Part shown: positions 43,754 through 52,298 of the stretch, piece after piece
How positions within the stretch are numbered: position 1 is the stretch's first letter
Layout: every line of letters starts with the position of its first letter
Assembly: GCF_902712855.1 (NCBI RefSeq)
Contig: NZ_LR743508.1
Location: forward strand, 868,001-932,000
Direction of reading: 5' to 3'
Source: Variovorax paradoxus
GTDB lineage: Bacteria; Pseudomonadota; Gammaproteobacteria; Burkholderiales; Burkholderiaceae_C
DNA: 64,000 nt
Made by a program: the position numbers and the translations under genes
The notes under the pieces: model-generated
What the model saw: only the letters and a program-made list of their open reading frames with translations
Databases searched by the model: none
What the model was told of the DNA's origin: nothing

Positions 43754-45847
43754 ATGGACCTCAGTCAATTCACCCAAGCATTCTTCGTCGAAGCCATCGA
43801 GCTTCTCGCCGAGATGGAGCAACTGCTGCTGGAACTCGACGTCGCGTCGCCAGACAGCGAACAGCTCAACGCCATCTTCCGCGCAGCCCACTCCATCAAG
43901 GGTGGTGCCGCGACGTTCGGTTTCACTGCCTTGACCAACACCACGCACGTACTCGAATCGCTGCTGGATCGCGCCCGCCACGGGCAACTGACCCTGAGCG
44001 CTCCGATGATCGATGCCTTTCTGGAAACGAAGGACGCCTTGCAAGAACAACTCACCGCCTACCAGGCCGGCAAGGAGCCGGATCCCGACATGGTCGCGCA
44101 CATCTGCGGCGTGCTCCAGCAGCTTGCGCTGGAGAACGGCGGCGACGGCGCCGCACCTGCCGCAGTGGCAGCCGCCCCGGCGCCTGCACCGGCTCCGGCC
44201 CCTGCGCCCGCACCTGTCGCTGCCGCGAGCGCGCCGGCTGCTGCCGCCGGCGACGGCGTGCTGCGCGTGCGCTTCGCCCGCCTGTCCGACAGCGAATGCG
44301 ACCTGCTCGCCGGCGAGCTCGCCAACCTCGGCAAGGTGCTCTCGCGCACCCGCACCAACGACCAGCTCACCGTGCTGCTCGAGACCACCTGCGATCCCGA
44401 CGACATCGTGGCCGTGTGCTGCTTCGTGATCGACGAATCGCAGATCGACATCTCGCGCGAAGCTGCCGGCGCCGAAGCCCCGGCAGCCGTGGCCGAGCCC
44501 GTCGCTGCAGAACCCGCCAAGGTGGAAGCGGCCGCCGCACCGGCGCCCGCTCCCGCCCCGGCACCGGTGGCGGCAAGCGCTGCTGCAGCCCCGGCCGCGG
44601 CCGGCGCTGCAGCAGGCGCGAAGGAGTCCAGCTCCATCCGCGTCGACGTCGAGAAGGTCGACCAGCTCATCAACCTCGTGGGCGAGCTCGTCATCACGCA
44701 GTCGATGCTCACGCAGGCCGCGACCATGCTCGACCCTGTGGCCTACGAACGCTTCCTGAGCGGCCTGGGCCACCTCGAGCGCAACGCGCGCGACCTGCAG
44801 GAATCGGTGATGTCCATCCGCATGATGCCGATGGACTACGTGTTCAGCCGCTTCCCGCGCGTGATCCGCGACGTGAGCGCCAAGCTGGGCAAGCAGGTTC
44901 GCCTGGACACCTACGGCAAGGAAACCGAGCTCGACAAGGGCCTCATCGAACGCATCGTCGACCCGCTCACGCACCTGGTGCGCAACAGCCTCGACCACGG
45001 CATCGAGACGCCCGAAGTGCGCCTGGCCAAGGGCAAGGACGCCACCGGCCAGCTGCTGCTGTCGGCACAGCATCACGGCGGCAACATCGTGATCGAGGTC
45101 AGCGACGACGGCGCCGGCCTCAACCGCGAACGCATCCTGGCCAAGGCCATGCAGCAGGGCCTGCCGGTCAGCGAGACCATGCCCGACGAGGAGGTCTGGC
45201 AGCTCATCTTCGCGCCCGGCTTCTCCACCGCCGAGCAGGTCACCGACATCTCGGGCCGCGGCGTGGGCATGGACGTGGTCAAGCGCAACATCCAGGAAAT
45301 GGGCGGCCACGTGGAGATCCACTCGCGCGGCGGCCAGGGCACCACCACCCGCATCGTGCTGCCGCTGACGCTGGCCATCCTGAACGGCATGTCCGTGAAG
45401 GTGGGCACCGAGGCCTACATCCTGCCGCTGAGCTACGTCATCGAGTCGCTGCAGCCGCTGCCGGAGCACCTGCATTCGATCACCGCCGACGGCCACGTGA
45501 TCCGCGTGCGCGGCGAATACCTGCCGCTCATCGAGCTGCATCGAGTGTTCGACGTGAGCGGCGCGCAGACCAGCCCGACGCAGGGCATCCTCGTGATCGT
45601 TCAGGCCGACGACAGCCGCTTCGCGCTGCTGGTGGACGAGCTGCTGGGCCAGCACCAGGTCGTGGTGAAGAACCTCGAGACCAACTACCGCAAGGTGCCG
45701 GGCATTTCCGCCGCCACCATCGTGGGCGACGGCAGCGTGGCCTTCATCATCGACGTTGGCGCCATGCCGCGCATCCAGCGCGCGCAGGCCGCGAGCGCCG
45801 CGGCGCTGGCGGGGGCCGCCCGGAGGACCGACGCCATCGCTCTCTGA
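43754..45847 (+). CDS. cheA: Chemotaxis histidine kinase CheA
   Basis: 697 residues from ATG 43754. P1 (Hpt) has the phospho-accepting His46 in IFRAAHSIKGG; Pro/Ala linkers flank a P2-like domain. P3 dimerisation and the P4 ATPase follow (HLVRNSLDHGIETPE N-box; DDGAGLNRERI G1; GRGVGMDVVKRN G2). The P5 CheW-like domain is at the end (ILPLSYVIESLQPL). It takes receptor signals and phosphorylates CheY and CheB. No cheW sits beside it; the only cheW is in the MCP array at 12561. Confidence 0.97.
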   Translation: MDLSQFTQAFFVEAIELLAEMEQLLLELDVASPDSEQLNAIFRAAHSIKGGAATFGFTALTNTTHVLESLLDRARHGQLTLSAPMIDAFLETKDALQEQLTAYQAGKEPDPDMVAHICGVLQQLALENGGDGAAPAAVAAAPAPAPAPAPAPAPVAAASAPAAAAGDGVLRVRFARLSDSECDLLAGELANLGKVLSRTRTNDQLTVLLETTCDPDDIVAVCCFVIDESQIDISREAAGAEAPAAVAEPVAAEPAKVEAAAAPAPAPAPAPVAASAAAAPAAAGAAAGAKESSSIRVDVEKVDQLINLVGELVITQSMLTQAATMLDPVAYERFLSGLGHLERNARDLQESVMSIRMMPMDYVFSRFPRVIRDVSAKLGKQVRLDTYGKETELDKGLIERIVDPLTHLVRNSLDHGIETPEVRLAKGKDATGQLLLSAQHHGGNIVIEVSDDGAGLNRERILAKAMQQGLPVSETMPDEEVWQLIFAPGFSTAEQVTDISGRGVGMDVVKRNIQEMGGHVEIHSRGGQGTTTRIVLPLTLAILNGMSVKVGTEAYILPLSYVIESLQPLPEHLHSITADGHVIRVRGEYLPLIELHRVFDVSGAQTSPTQGILVIVQADDSRFALLVDELLGQHQVVVKNLETNYRKVPGISAATIVGDGSVAFIIDVGAMPRIQRAQAASAAALAGAARRTDAIAL

Positions 45848-45868
45848 CGCAAAGACCGGGACCACTGA

Positions 45869-47185
45869 ATGCGCTTCGATTTCTTCCGACGCTCCGGCGC
45901 CAGCTCCGCCGGCGACGGCGACTCCATGCCCGGCGCGCTCTCGCAGAGCGAAGCGGGCGCGAACGGCCATGTGGCCTACGAGATGCTGCTCGACGGACAG
46001 CGCCGTGTCATCGGCTACCGCATGGCATGGCGCGGCCCGGGCGACCAGCCCGGCACGCGCACCGCAGCGGCTGCCGGCGTCAAGGCGCTGATGGACGTGC
46101 TGGCCCTGCACCTGAACCCGGAGAGCGCCGGTTGGTTGCTTGGCCCGCAGGTACTGTTCGTCGACGTGTCGGTCGACGCGCTGTTCCAGAGCGAGCTGCA
46201 GTCGCTGCCTGCCAGCAACGTGGTGCTTTGCATGGGACCGGACGACCTGCTCGACGGCGACATGCGCTCGATCCTGCTGTTCCTGCGCGAACAGGGCTTC
46301 GGCTTCATGCTGTGTGGCGCCAAGACATTGCCGGAGGACCCGGAGCTGCGCGCCATCGTCACGCACGTCGAGGTCGATGCGAACGACGCCGACACCGTGG
46401 CGCGCCTGCGCCAGGAGATGCTGCTGGGACACCCGGCGGTGGAGCTCATCGCCGCGCGGGTGCAGACCTGGCGTGAATACGACGCCTGCGTGGCGCGGCG
46501 CGTCAATGCGTTCATCGACGGCACCTTCGGCAACCCGCCGGTGCGCGAGGCCGAGGACGCGCTGCAGCCCGAGTCGCTGCTCATCGTGCAGCTGATGCAG
46601 ATGATCCAGCGCAACGAGGACGTGCGCACCATCGAGGCCGCGCTCAAGCACGACGCTGCGCTCACCTACCGGCTGCTGCGCTACATCAACTCGCCGTCGG
46701 TCGGCATGGCGGTGGAGATCCATTCGCTGCGCCATGCGGTGGCGATGCTCGGCTATTCGCCGCTGTACCGCTGGCTGTCGCTGTTGCTGGCCACCAGCAA
46801 CAAGGCGGGCTCGCCCTTCATGATGAAGAAGGCCATTCTGCGCGGGCGCTTCGTCGAGCTCATGGGTCAGGGCATGCTGCCGGCCAGCGAGGCCGACAAC
46901 CTGTTCGTCGCCGGCATGTTCTCGCTGCTCGACCAGCTGCTGGGCGTGTCGATGGAAGGCGTGCTGCGCAAGGTGCAGCTGACCGAAGCGGTGCAGCAGG
47001 CCATCCTGTCGCGCGGCGGCCTCTACGGACCGTTCGTGGCGCTGGCCGAGGCCTGCGAGCTCGACAACGGCGATGCCGCGCGCCTGTCGGAGGCCCTCTT
47101 CGTGAGCGCGGCGCAGGTCAATGCGGCACAGCTGACCGCGCTGGTGTGGTCGCAGGACGCGGGCCCGGTTGCATCGGGTTCCTGA
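45869..47185 (+). CDS. EAL-HDOD (YuxH-type) signalling protein, catalytically degenerate
   Basis: 438 residues. The N-terminal ~200 residues look like a degenerate EAL domain (YEMLLDGQRRVIGYRMAW; VLFVDVSVDALFQSELQSLP), but no EAL or DDFG-like catalytic motif is present, so c-di-GMP hydrolysis is unlikely. The C-terminal half is a HDOD domain (LLIVQLMQMIQRNEDVRTIEAALKHDAALTYRLLRYINSPSVG; IHSLRHAVAMLGYSPLYRWLSLLL) without HD metal ligands. Such proteins usually act as binding scaffolds. It sits between cheA and cheR, so a link to chemotaxis or motility control is inferred from position. Confidence 0.85.
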   Translation: MRFDFFRRSGASSAGDGDSMPGALSQSEAGANGHVAYEMLLDGQRRVIGYRMAWRGPGDQPGTRTAAAAGVKALMDVLALHLNPESAGWLLGPQVLFVDVSVDALFQSELQSLPASNVVLCMGPDDLLDGDMRSILLFLREQGFGFMLCGAKTLPEDPELRAIVTHVEVDANDADTVARLRQEMLLGHPAVELIAARVQTWREYDACVARRVNAFIDGTFGNPPVREAEDALQPESLLIVQLMQMIQRNEDVRTIEAALKHDAALTYRLLRYINSPSVGMAVEIHSLRHAVAMLGYSPLYRWLSLLLATSNKAGSPFMMKKAILRGRFVELMGQGMLPASEADNLFVAGMFSLLDQLLGVSMEGVLRKVQLTEAVQQAILSRGGLYGPFVALAEACELDNGDAARLSEALFVSAAQVNAAQLTALVWSQDAGPVASGS

Positions 47186-47284
47186 ACATGCGCCGCGAGA
47201 CCGCCCCAGAGTCCAACGCGCGACCGGACATGGAAGTGCCGTGCATTTGCGCGTCTGATCGGCCCATTGGAAACAACGGTCGCT

Positions 47285-48151
47285 ATGTACATTGAAAGCC
47301 CCGCCTACAGGCCCGCCGTGACCACCGAGTTCCTCTTTACCGACAGCGATTTCTCCCGGGTGCGCACACTCATCCATCGCCGCGCTGGCATCGCCCTGGG
47401 CGAACAGAAGCGGCAGATGGTCTACAGCCGGCTTTCGCGCCGCCTGCGCGAGTTGCAGCTCCCCGAGTTCTCCACCTACCTCGACTGGCTCGAACAGCGC
47501 CAGGACGGGGACGAATGGCAGTTGTTCATCAACTCGCTCACCACCAACCTCACGTCGTTCTTCCGCGAGGCGCATCACTTCCCGACGCTGGCCGACCACG
47601 TGCGCAAAGCAGGCCAGCCGGTCACCGTGTGGTGCGCAGCGGCATCGACGGGCGAGGAGCCGTATTCCATCGCCATCACGCTGATGGAGGCGCTGGGCGA
47701 CAAGGCCGCGTCCTCGCGCGTGATCGCCACCGACATCGACACCGCGGTGCTGGCCAAGGCATCGTCGGGCGTGTTCACGACCGAGCAGGTGCGCCGGCTC
47801 GCACCCGAGCGGCTGCGCCGCTTCTTCAACAAGGGCACAGGCGCCAATGCGGGCAAGGTGCGCATCCGCCCGGAAGTGGCTGCGCTCGTGAAGTTCTCGC
47901 GGCTCAACCTGCTCGACAGTTCGTGGGCGGTGAAGGAGCCGGTCGATGCGATCTTCTGCCGCAACGTGATGATCTACTTCGACAAGCCGACGCAGAAGAA
48001 GGTGCTCGACCGCTTCGCGCCGCTGCTCAAGCCGAACGGCCTGCTGTTCGCGGGCCATTCGGAGAATGCTTCGCTGGTCAACCAGGCGTTCCGCCCGCTG
48101 GGCCAGACCGTCTACGAAGTCGCGCGCGGGCGCACGTCGGGCGTGCCATGA
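47285..48151 (+). CDS. cheR: Chemotaxis protein methyltransferase CheR
   Basis: 288 residues from ATG 47285. N-terminal helical domain (FSRVRTLIHRRAGIALGEQKRQMVYSRLSRRLREL), then the SAM-binding domain: VWCAAASTGEEPYSIAITL, VIATDIDTAVLAKA, DAIFCRNVMIYFDKPTQKKVLDRF and LLFAGHSE. It methylates receptor glutamates; five receptor ends in the window carry the DWTEF docking tail. Its stop overlaps the cheD start. Confidence 0.97.
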   Translation: MYIESPAYRPAVTTEFLFTDSDFSRVRTLIHRRAGIALGEQKRQMVYSRLSRRLRELQLPEFSTYLDWLEQRQDGDEWQLFINSLTTNLTSFFREAHHFPTLADHVRKAGQPVTVWCAAASTGEEPYSIAITLMEALGDKAASSRVIATDIDTAVLAKASSGVFTTEQVRRLAPERLRRFFNKGTGANAGKVRIRPEVAALVKFSRLNLLDSSWAVKEPVDAIFCRNVMIYFDKPTQKKVLDRFAPLLKPNGLLFAGHSENASLVNQAFRPLGQTVYEVARGRTSGVP

Positions 48152-48831
48152 ACGCCACGCGCGCGGCCGCACCGGGCTCGGTGGCGAGCCACCACTATTT
48201 CGACCGCGACGTCGGGCGCATGGCTGTCAAGCTGCTGCCCTCCGAGTACTACGTGACCGCGAGCGACACCGTGCTGAGCACGGTGCTCGGATCGTGCGTG
48301 GCCGCCTGCCTGCACGACGTGGAGGCCGGCGTGGCCGGCATGAACCACTTCATGCTGCCCGACGACGGCGACGCCGGCGCCTCGGGCATGCGCGACGCCG
48401 CCGAGTCGATGCGCTACGGCGCCTACGCGATGGACGTGCTGATCCGCGAACTGGTGCGTGCGGGTGCGCGGCGCGACCGGCTGCAGGCCAAGGTGTTCGG
48501 CGGCGGCGCGGTGCTGGCCAACATGACCACGCTCAACATCGGCGACCGCAACGCCGACTTCGTGCTGCGCTACCTGCGCAAGGAGGGCATCGAGATCGCG
48601 GCGCAGGACCTGCGCGGAAAGCATGCGCGCCGCGTGTGCTTCCTGCCGTCGACCGGCAAGGCGATCGTGCGCAAGCTGCGCGCGCAGACGGAAGTCCAGC
48701 AGGTCCAGCACGAGGAAGGCGAGCTGCTGCGCAGCCTGTCCGGCCTGCGCGCGGTGCCGGACTCGGAAAGAACGGGCAGCGTCCCGGCCACCCGCGCGGC
48801 GCCGGTGGCAGCAATCAAAGGAAACCGGTGA
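48148..48831 (+). CDS. cheD: Chemoreceptor glutamine deamidase CheD
   Basis: 227 residues from ATG 48148. CheD core: YVTASDTVLSTVLGSCVAACLHD with the catalytic Cys, GMNHFMLP with the catalytic His, and KVFGGGAVLANM, IGDRNADFVLRYLRKEGIEIAAQDL. It deamidates MCP glutamines. It overlaps cheR by four bases and its stop overlaps the cheB GTG start, so the three adaptation genes are translationally coupled. The C-terminal ~30 residues are a non-conserved tail. Confidence 0.96.
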   Translation: MNATRAAAPGSVASHHYFDRDVGRMAVKLLPSEYYVTASDTVLSTVLGSCVAACLHDVEAGVAGMNHFMLPDDGDAGASGMRDAAESMRYGAYAMDVLIRELVRAGARRDRLQAKVFGGGAVLANMTTLNIGDRNADFVLRYLRKEGIEIAAQDLRGKHARRVCFLPSTGKAIVRKLRAQTEVQQVQHEEGELLRSLSGLRAVPDSERTGSVPATRAAPVAAIKGNR

Positions 48832-49913
48832 GCGTCAAGAAAATCAAGGTGCTGTGTGTCGACGATTCGGCACTGATCCGCAGCGTGATGACCGAAATCA
48901 TCAACAGCCAGAGCGACATGACCGTGGTGGGCACCGCGGCCGACCCGCTCGTGGCGCGCGACCTCATCAAGGTCACCAACCCCGACGTGCTGACGCTCGA
49001 CGTGGAAATGCCGCGCATGGACGGGCTCGAGTTCCTCGAGAAGCTCATGCGCCTGCGGCCCATGCCGGTGGTGATGGTGTCGTCGCTGACCGAGCGCGGC
49101 TCCGAGATCGCGCTGCGCGCGCTCGAGCTGGGCGCCATCGACTTCGTGACCAAGCCGCGCCTGGGCGTGCGCGACGGCCTGCTCAACTACACCGAGCTCA
49201 TCGCCGGCAAGATCCGCACCGCCGCCAGCGCGCGGATCCAGCCGGGCAAGCATGCCGCGGCCGCGCGCCCCGGCGGCGACGCGCCGCAGGAGTCGCTGCT
49301 GCGCAGCCCGCTGCTGAGCACCGAGAAGCTGATCATCATCGGTGCCTCCACCGGCGGCACCGAAGCCATCCGCGAAGTGCTGCAGCCGCTGCCGCCCGAT
49401 TCGCCCGCGGTGATGATCGCGCAGCACATGCCCGCCGGGTTCACCCGCTCGTTCGCGCAACGCCTGGACGGCCTGTGCCGCATCAACGTCAAGGAGGCCG
49501 AGCACGGCGAGCGCGTGCTGCCGGGCTACGCCTACATCGCGCCGGGGGGCTACCACCTGTCGCTGGGCCGCAGCGGCGCCAACTACGTGGCGCACCTCGA
49601 CCAGGAGCCGCCCGTCAACCGCCACCGCCCGTCGATCGACGTGCTGTTCGATTCCGCCGCCAAGCATGCGGGCAAGAACGCCATCGGGATCATCCTGACC
49701 GGCATGGGCAAGGACGGTGCCGAGGGCCTGCTGCGCATGAAGCGCGCCGGTGCCCACACGCTGGCGCAGGACGAGGCCAGCTGCGTGGTGTTCGGCATGC
49801 CGCGCGAGGCCATCGCGCTGGGCGCGGTGGACGACGTGTCCCCATTGAGTGAAGTGAGTCGCCGGGTCCTGGCGCATCTTCGTACGTTCGGCGAACGTAC
49901 GAACCGAGTTTGA
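48828..49913 (+). CDS. cheB: Protein-glutamate methylesterase/response regulator CheB
   Basis: 361 residues from GTG 48828, overlapping the cheD stop. Receiver domain with phospho-site Asp58 (VLTLDVEMPRMDG), linker, then the CheB esterase with the catalytic triad in IIIGASTGGTEAI (Ser), MIAQHMPAGFT (His) and ILTGMGKDGAEG (Asp). It removes methyl groups from receptors when phosphorylated by CheA. Complete. Confidence 0.98.
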   Translation: MSVKKIKVLCVDDSALIRSVMTEIINSQSDMTVVGTAADPLVARDLIKVTNPDVLTLDVEMPRMDGLEFLEKLMRLRPMPVVMVSSLTERGSEIALRALELGAIDFVTKPRLGVRDGLLNYTELIAGKIRTAASARIQPGKHAAAARPGGDAPQESLLRSPLLSTEKLIIIGASTGGTEAIREVLQPLPPDSPAVMIAQHMPAGFTRSFAQRLDGLCRINVKEAEHGERVLPGYAYIAPGGYHLSLGRSGANYVAHLDQEPPVNRHRPSIDVLFDSAAKHAGKNAIGIILTGMGKDGAEGLLRMKRAGAHTLAQDEASCVVFGMPREAIALGAVDDVSPLSEVSRRVLAHLRTFGERTNRV

Positions 49914-49941
49914 AAAACGACATGTTGGAGTTGGAAATATC

Positions 49942-50340
49942 GTGATCGACAAGAGCATCAAAATCCTGGTTGTGGACGACTTCCCGACCATGCGCCGCAT
50001 CGTGCGCAATCTGCTGAAGGAGCTGGAGTTCCTCAACGTCGACGAAGCCGAGGACGGCGCGGCGGGCATCGAGAAGCTGCGCGGCGGCAACTTCGGCTTC
50101 GTGGTGTCCGACTGGAACATGCCGAACATGGACGGCCTGACGATGCTGCAGACCATCCGCGCCGATCCCGAGCTCAAGAAGCTCCCGGTGCTCATGGTCA
50201 CGGCCGAGGCCAAGAAGGAGAACATCGTGGCAGCCGCGCAGGCGGGCGCCAACGGCTACGTGGTGAAGCCCTTCACCGCCGCCACGCTGGAAGAAAAGAT
50301 CACCAAGATCTTCGAGAAGCTGGCCAAGGAGGCTGCGTGA
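49942..50340 (+). CDS. cheY: Chemotaxis response regulator CheY
   Basis: 132 residues, starting at GTG 49942 after TTGGAGTTGG. Acid pocket Asp-Asp (VVDDFPTMRR), phospho-acceptor Asp57 (VVSDWNMPNMDG), the Thr/Ala switch (VLMVTAEAKKEN) and the conserved Lys (GYVVKPF). CheY-P binds FliM to reverse the motor. Followed at once by its phosphatase gene cheZ. Confidence 0.97.
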   Translation: MIDKSIKILVVDDFPTMRRIVRNLLKELEFLNVDEAEDGAAGIEKLRGGNFGFVVSDWNMPNMDGLTMLQTIRADPELKKLPVLMVTAEAKKENIVAAAQAGANGYVVKPFTAATLEEKITKIFEKLAKEAA

Positions 50341-50341
50341 C

Positions 50342-50986
50342 ATGAGCCATGACGCCCTGGGGACCGCGGACCCCTCCAGCAATACCGCGGAAGAACTCCT
50401 GGGCCGCATCGGCCAGCTCACGCGCCAGCTGCGCGAAGGCCTGCGCGAGCTCGGCCTGGACAAGCAGGTCGCCAAGGCCGCGCAGGCCATTCCGGATGCG
50501 CGCGACCGCCTGAGCTACGTGGCCGAGACGACCGAGCGCGCGGCGCACCGCGCCCTCAACGCCATCGACGTGGCCCAGCCGCTGCAGGAAGCGCTGGCCG
50601 CGGACGCCAAGGGCCTGAGCCAGCGCTGGGACAAGTGGTTCGAGAACCCGATCGAGCTGGAGCATGCGCGCGAGCTGGTGCTCGACACGCGCGGCTACCT
50701 CAACGACGTGCCGCAGCGCGCCAGCGCGATCAATTCGCAGCTGATGGAAATCCTCATGGCCCAGGACTTCCAGGACCTGACAGGCCAGGTCATCAAGAAG
50801 ATGATGGAAGTGGTCAACGACGTCGAGACGCAGCTGCTGCAGGTGCTGATCGACAACTCGCCCCCCGAGAAGCGCACCGAGGCCGCGCAGAGCCTGCAGA
50901 ACGGCCCGCAGATCAAGCCCGGCAATCCCGATGCCGTGACCGACCAGGCGCAGGTCGACGACCTGCTGGAAAGCCTCGGCTTCTGA
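50342..50986 (+). CDS. cheZ: CheY-P phosphatase CheZ
   Basis: 214 residues. The long helical hairpin includes the catalytic segment LMEILMAQDFQDLTGQVIKKMMEVV, with the active Gln in QDLTGQ and the preceding Asp. The C-terminus ends in the CheY-binding helix QAQVDDLLESLGF. It clears CheY-P. It lies one base after cheY and closes the che operon. Confidence 0.97.
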   Translation: MSHDALGTADPSSNTAEELLGRIGQLTRQLREGLRELGLDKQVAKAAQAIPDARDRLSYVAETTERAAHRALNAIDVAQPLQEALAADAKGLSQRWDKWFENPIELEHARELVLDTRGYLNDVPQRASAINSQLMEILMAQDFQDLTGQVIKKMMEVVNDVETQLLQVLIDNSPPEKRTEAAQSLQNGPQIKPGNPDAVTDQAQVDDLLESLGF

Positions 50987-50993
50987 GGCCGCG

Positions 50994-51026
50994 CAGCGCC
51001 CGGCCCGCCTCGGCCGGCGCGCGCTG
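50994..51026 (+). terminator. Hairpin after cheZ
   Basis: CAGCGC plus CCGGCC pair with GGCCGG plus GCGCTG around CGCCTC, with a short bulge. It starts eight bases after the cheZ stop and is followed by ATTGTGCG, which is not a U-tract, so termination is tentative. It separates the che operon from flhB. Confidence 0.5.
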
Positions 51027-51140
51027 ATTGTGCGAAGAACAGGGCGATAAGGGCCCTGATCGACAGATTGTTCCGGACGACTGAATTCAATAATTTGGTC
51101 ATGTGCAAGGCGTCGTCGCCACTGCCGGTTCGGAGCATGA

Positions 51141-52298
51141 ATGTCTGAGGAAAGCGATCTCGAGAAAACGGAACCCGCCTCCGAGCGGCGCCTGGAAAAG
51201 GCGCGCGAGGAAGGAAACGTCGCCCGTTCGCGCGAACTCACCACGTTCGTGATGCTGGGCACCGCCAGCGCGGGCCTGTGGTTTGCCGGCGACTCGCTCA
51301 GCAGGACCCTGGACGGCGCGCTGCGCCGCTCCCTGCATTTCGAGCGCGCCAGCGCCTTCGATCCCTCCCACATGCTCTCGCAGACGGCGCTCATGGCGCT
51401 GCAGGCGCTCATGGCCATCGGTCCCTGGTTCGGCATGATGGTGGTGGCCGCCGTGGTCGCGCCGCTGATGCTCGGCGGCTGGATGTTCTCCGGCAAGGCC
51501 GTCGCGTTCAACGCCGGCAAGCTCAACCCGCTGGCCGGCATCGGCCGCATGTTCTCCTCGCAGTCGCTGGCCGAGCTGGTCAAGGCGCTGGCCAAGTCGG
51601 CGCTGATCGGCGGCGTGGCCTGGTGGGTGGTGTCGCGCGACATCGAGGCCCTCATGGCGCTGATGGCGCAGCCCGCGCGCTACGCGCTGCCGCATGCCGT
51701 GGTGCTGGTGGCCAAGCATTGCGCGCTGATCGCGGCCACGCTGTTCCTGGTGGCGCTGATCGACGTGCCGTTCCAGCTCTGGAGCTACTACCGCAAGCTG
51801 CGCATGTCGCGCGAGGACCTGCGCCAGGAGCACAAGGAAAGCGAAGGCGACCCGCACATCAAGGCGCAGATCCGCCGCCAGCAGCAGGCCATGGCGCGCC
51901 GCCGGATGATGACCGAGGTGCCCAAGGCCGACATCGTGCTGACCAACCCGACGCACTTCGCCGTGGCGCTGAAGTACCTCGACAGCGACATGCGCGCGCC
52001 GCGCGTGGTCGCCAAGGGCACCGAGCTGGTGGCAGCCCGCATCCGCGAGCTGGCCAGGGAACACAACATTCCCATCCTGGAAGCGCCGCCGCTGGCTCGC
52101 TCGCTCTACAAGCACACCAAGCTGGGTGCGGAGATTCCCGCCGGCCTGTACACGGCCGTGGCCGAGGTGCTGGCCTGGGTGTACCAGCTCAAGCGCTGGA
52201 AGAGCGATGGCGGCGACGAGCCGCGCACGCCCACCGACCTGCAGGTTCCCGCAGATCTTCAATATTCCGAGGCGGCTGACGCCGTGCAAGCCGCATGA
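51141..52298 (+). CDS. flhB: Flagellar export switch protein FlhB
   Basis: 385 residues. A cytoplasmic N-terminus (EKTEPASERRLEKAREEGNVARSREL), four membrane helices, and the cytoplasmic domain with the self-cleaving NPTH at Asn269-Pro270, the same numbering as in Salmonella. It switches export from hook to filament substrates with FliK. The C-terminal tail is extended by about 30 residues. It overlaps flhA by four bases. Confidence 0.98.
   Translation: MSEESDLEKTEPASERRLEKAREEGNVARSRELTTFVMLGTASAGLWFAGDSLSRTLDGALRRSLHFERASAFDPSHMLSQTALMALQALMAIGPWFGMMVVAAVVAPLMLGGWMFSGKAVAFNAGKLNPLAGIGRMFSSQSLAELVKALAKSALIGGVAWWVVSRDIEALMALMAQPARYALPHAVVLVAKHCALIAATLFLVALIDVPFQLWSYYRKLRMSREDLRQEHKESEGDPHIKAQIRRQQQAMARRRMMTEVPKADIVLTNPTHFAVALKYLDSDMRAPRVVAKGTELVAARIRELAREHNIPILEAPPLARSLYKHTKLGAEIPAGLYTAVAEVLAWVYQLKRWKSDGGDEPRTPTDLQVPADLQYSEAADAVQAA

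Noticed and set aside
47267..47285. TTG start six codons before the chosen cheR ATG
   Set aside because: The ATG at 47285 gives the more ordinary CheR N-terminus, and TTG is less favoured without a stronger ribosome binding site.
51024..51050. Possible sigma-28 promoter before flhB (GGCGATAA at 51043)
   Set aside because: The -35 (TGATTGTG) is poor and the -10 has a mismatch in its first part; flhB is expected to be an FlhDC-dependent class II gene.
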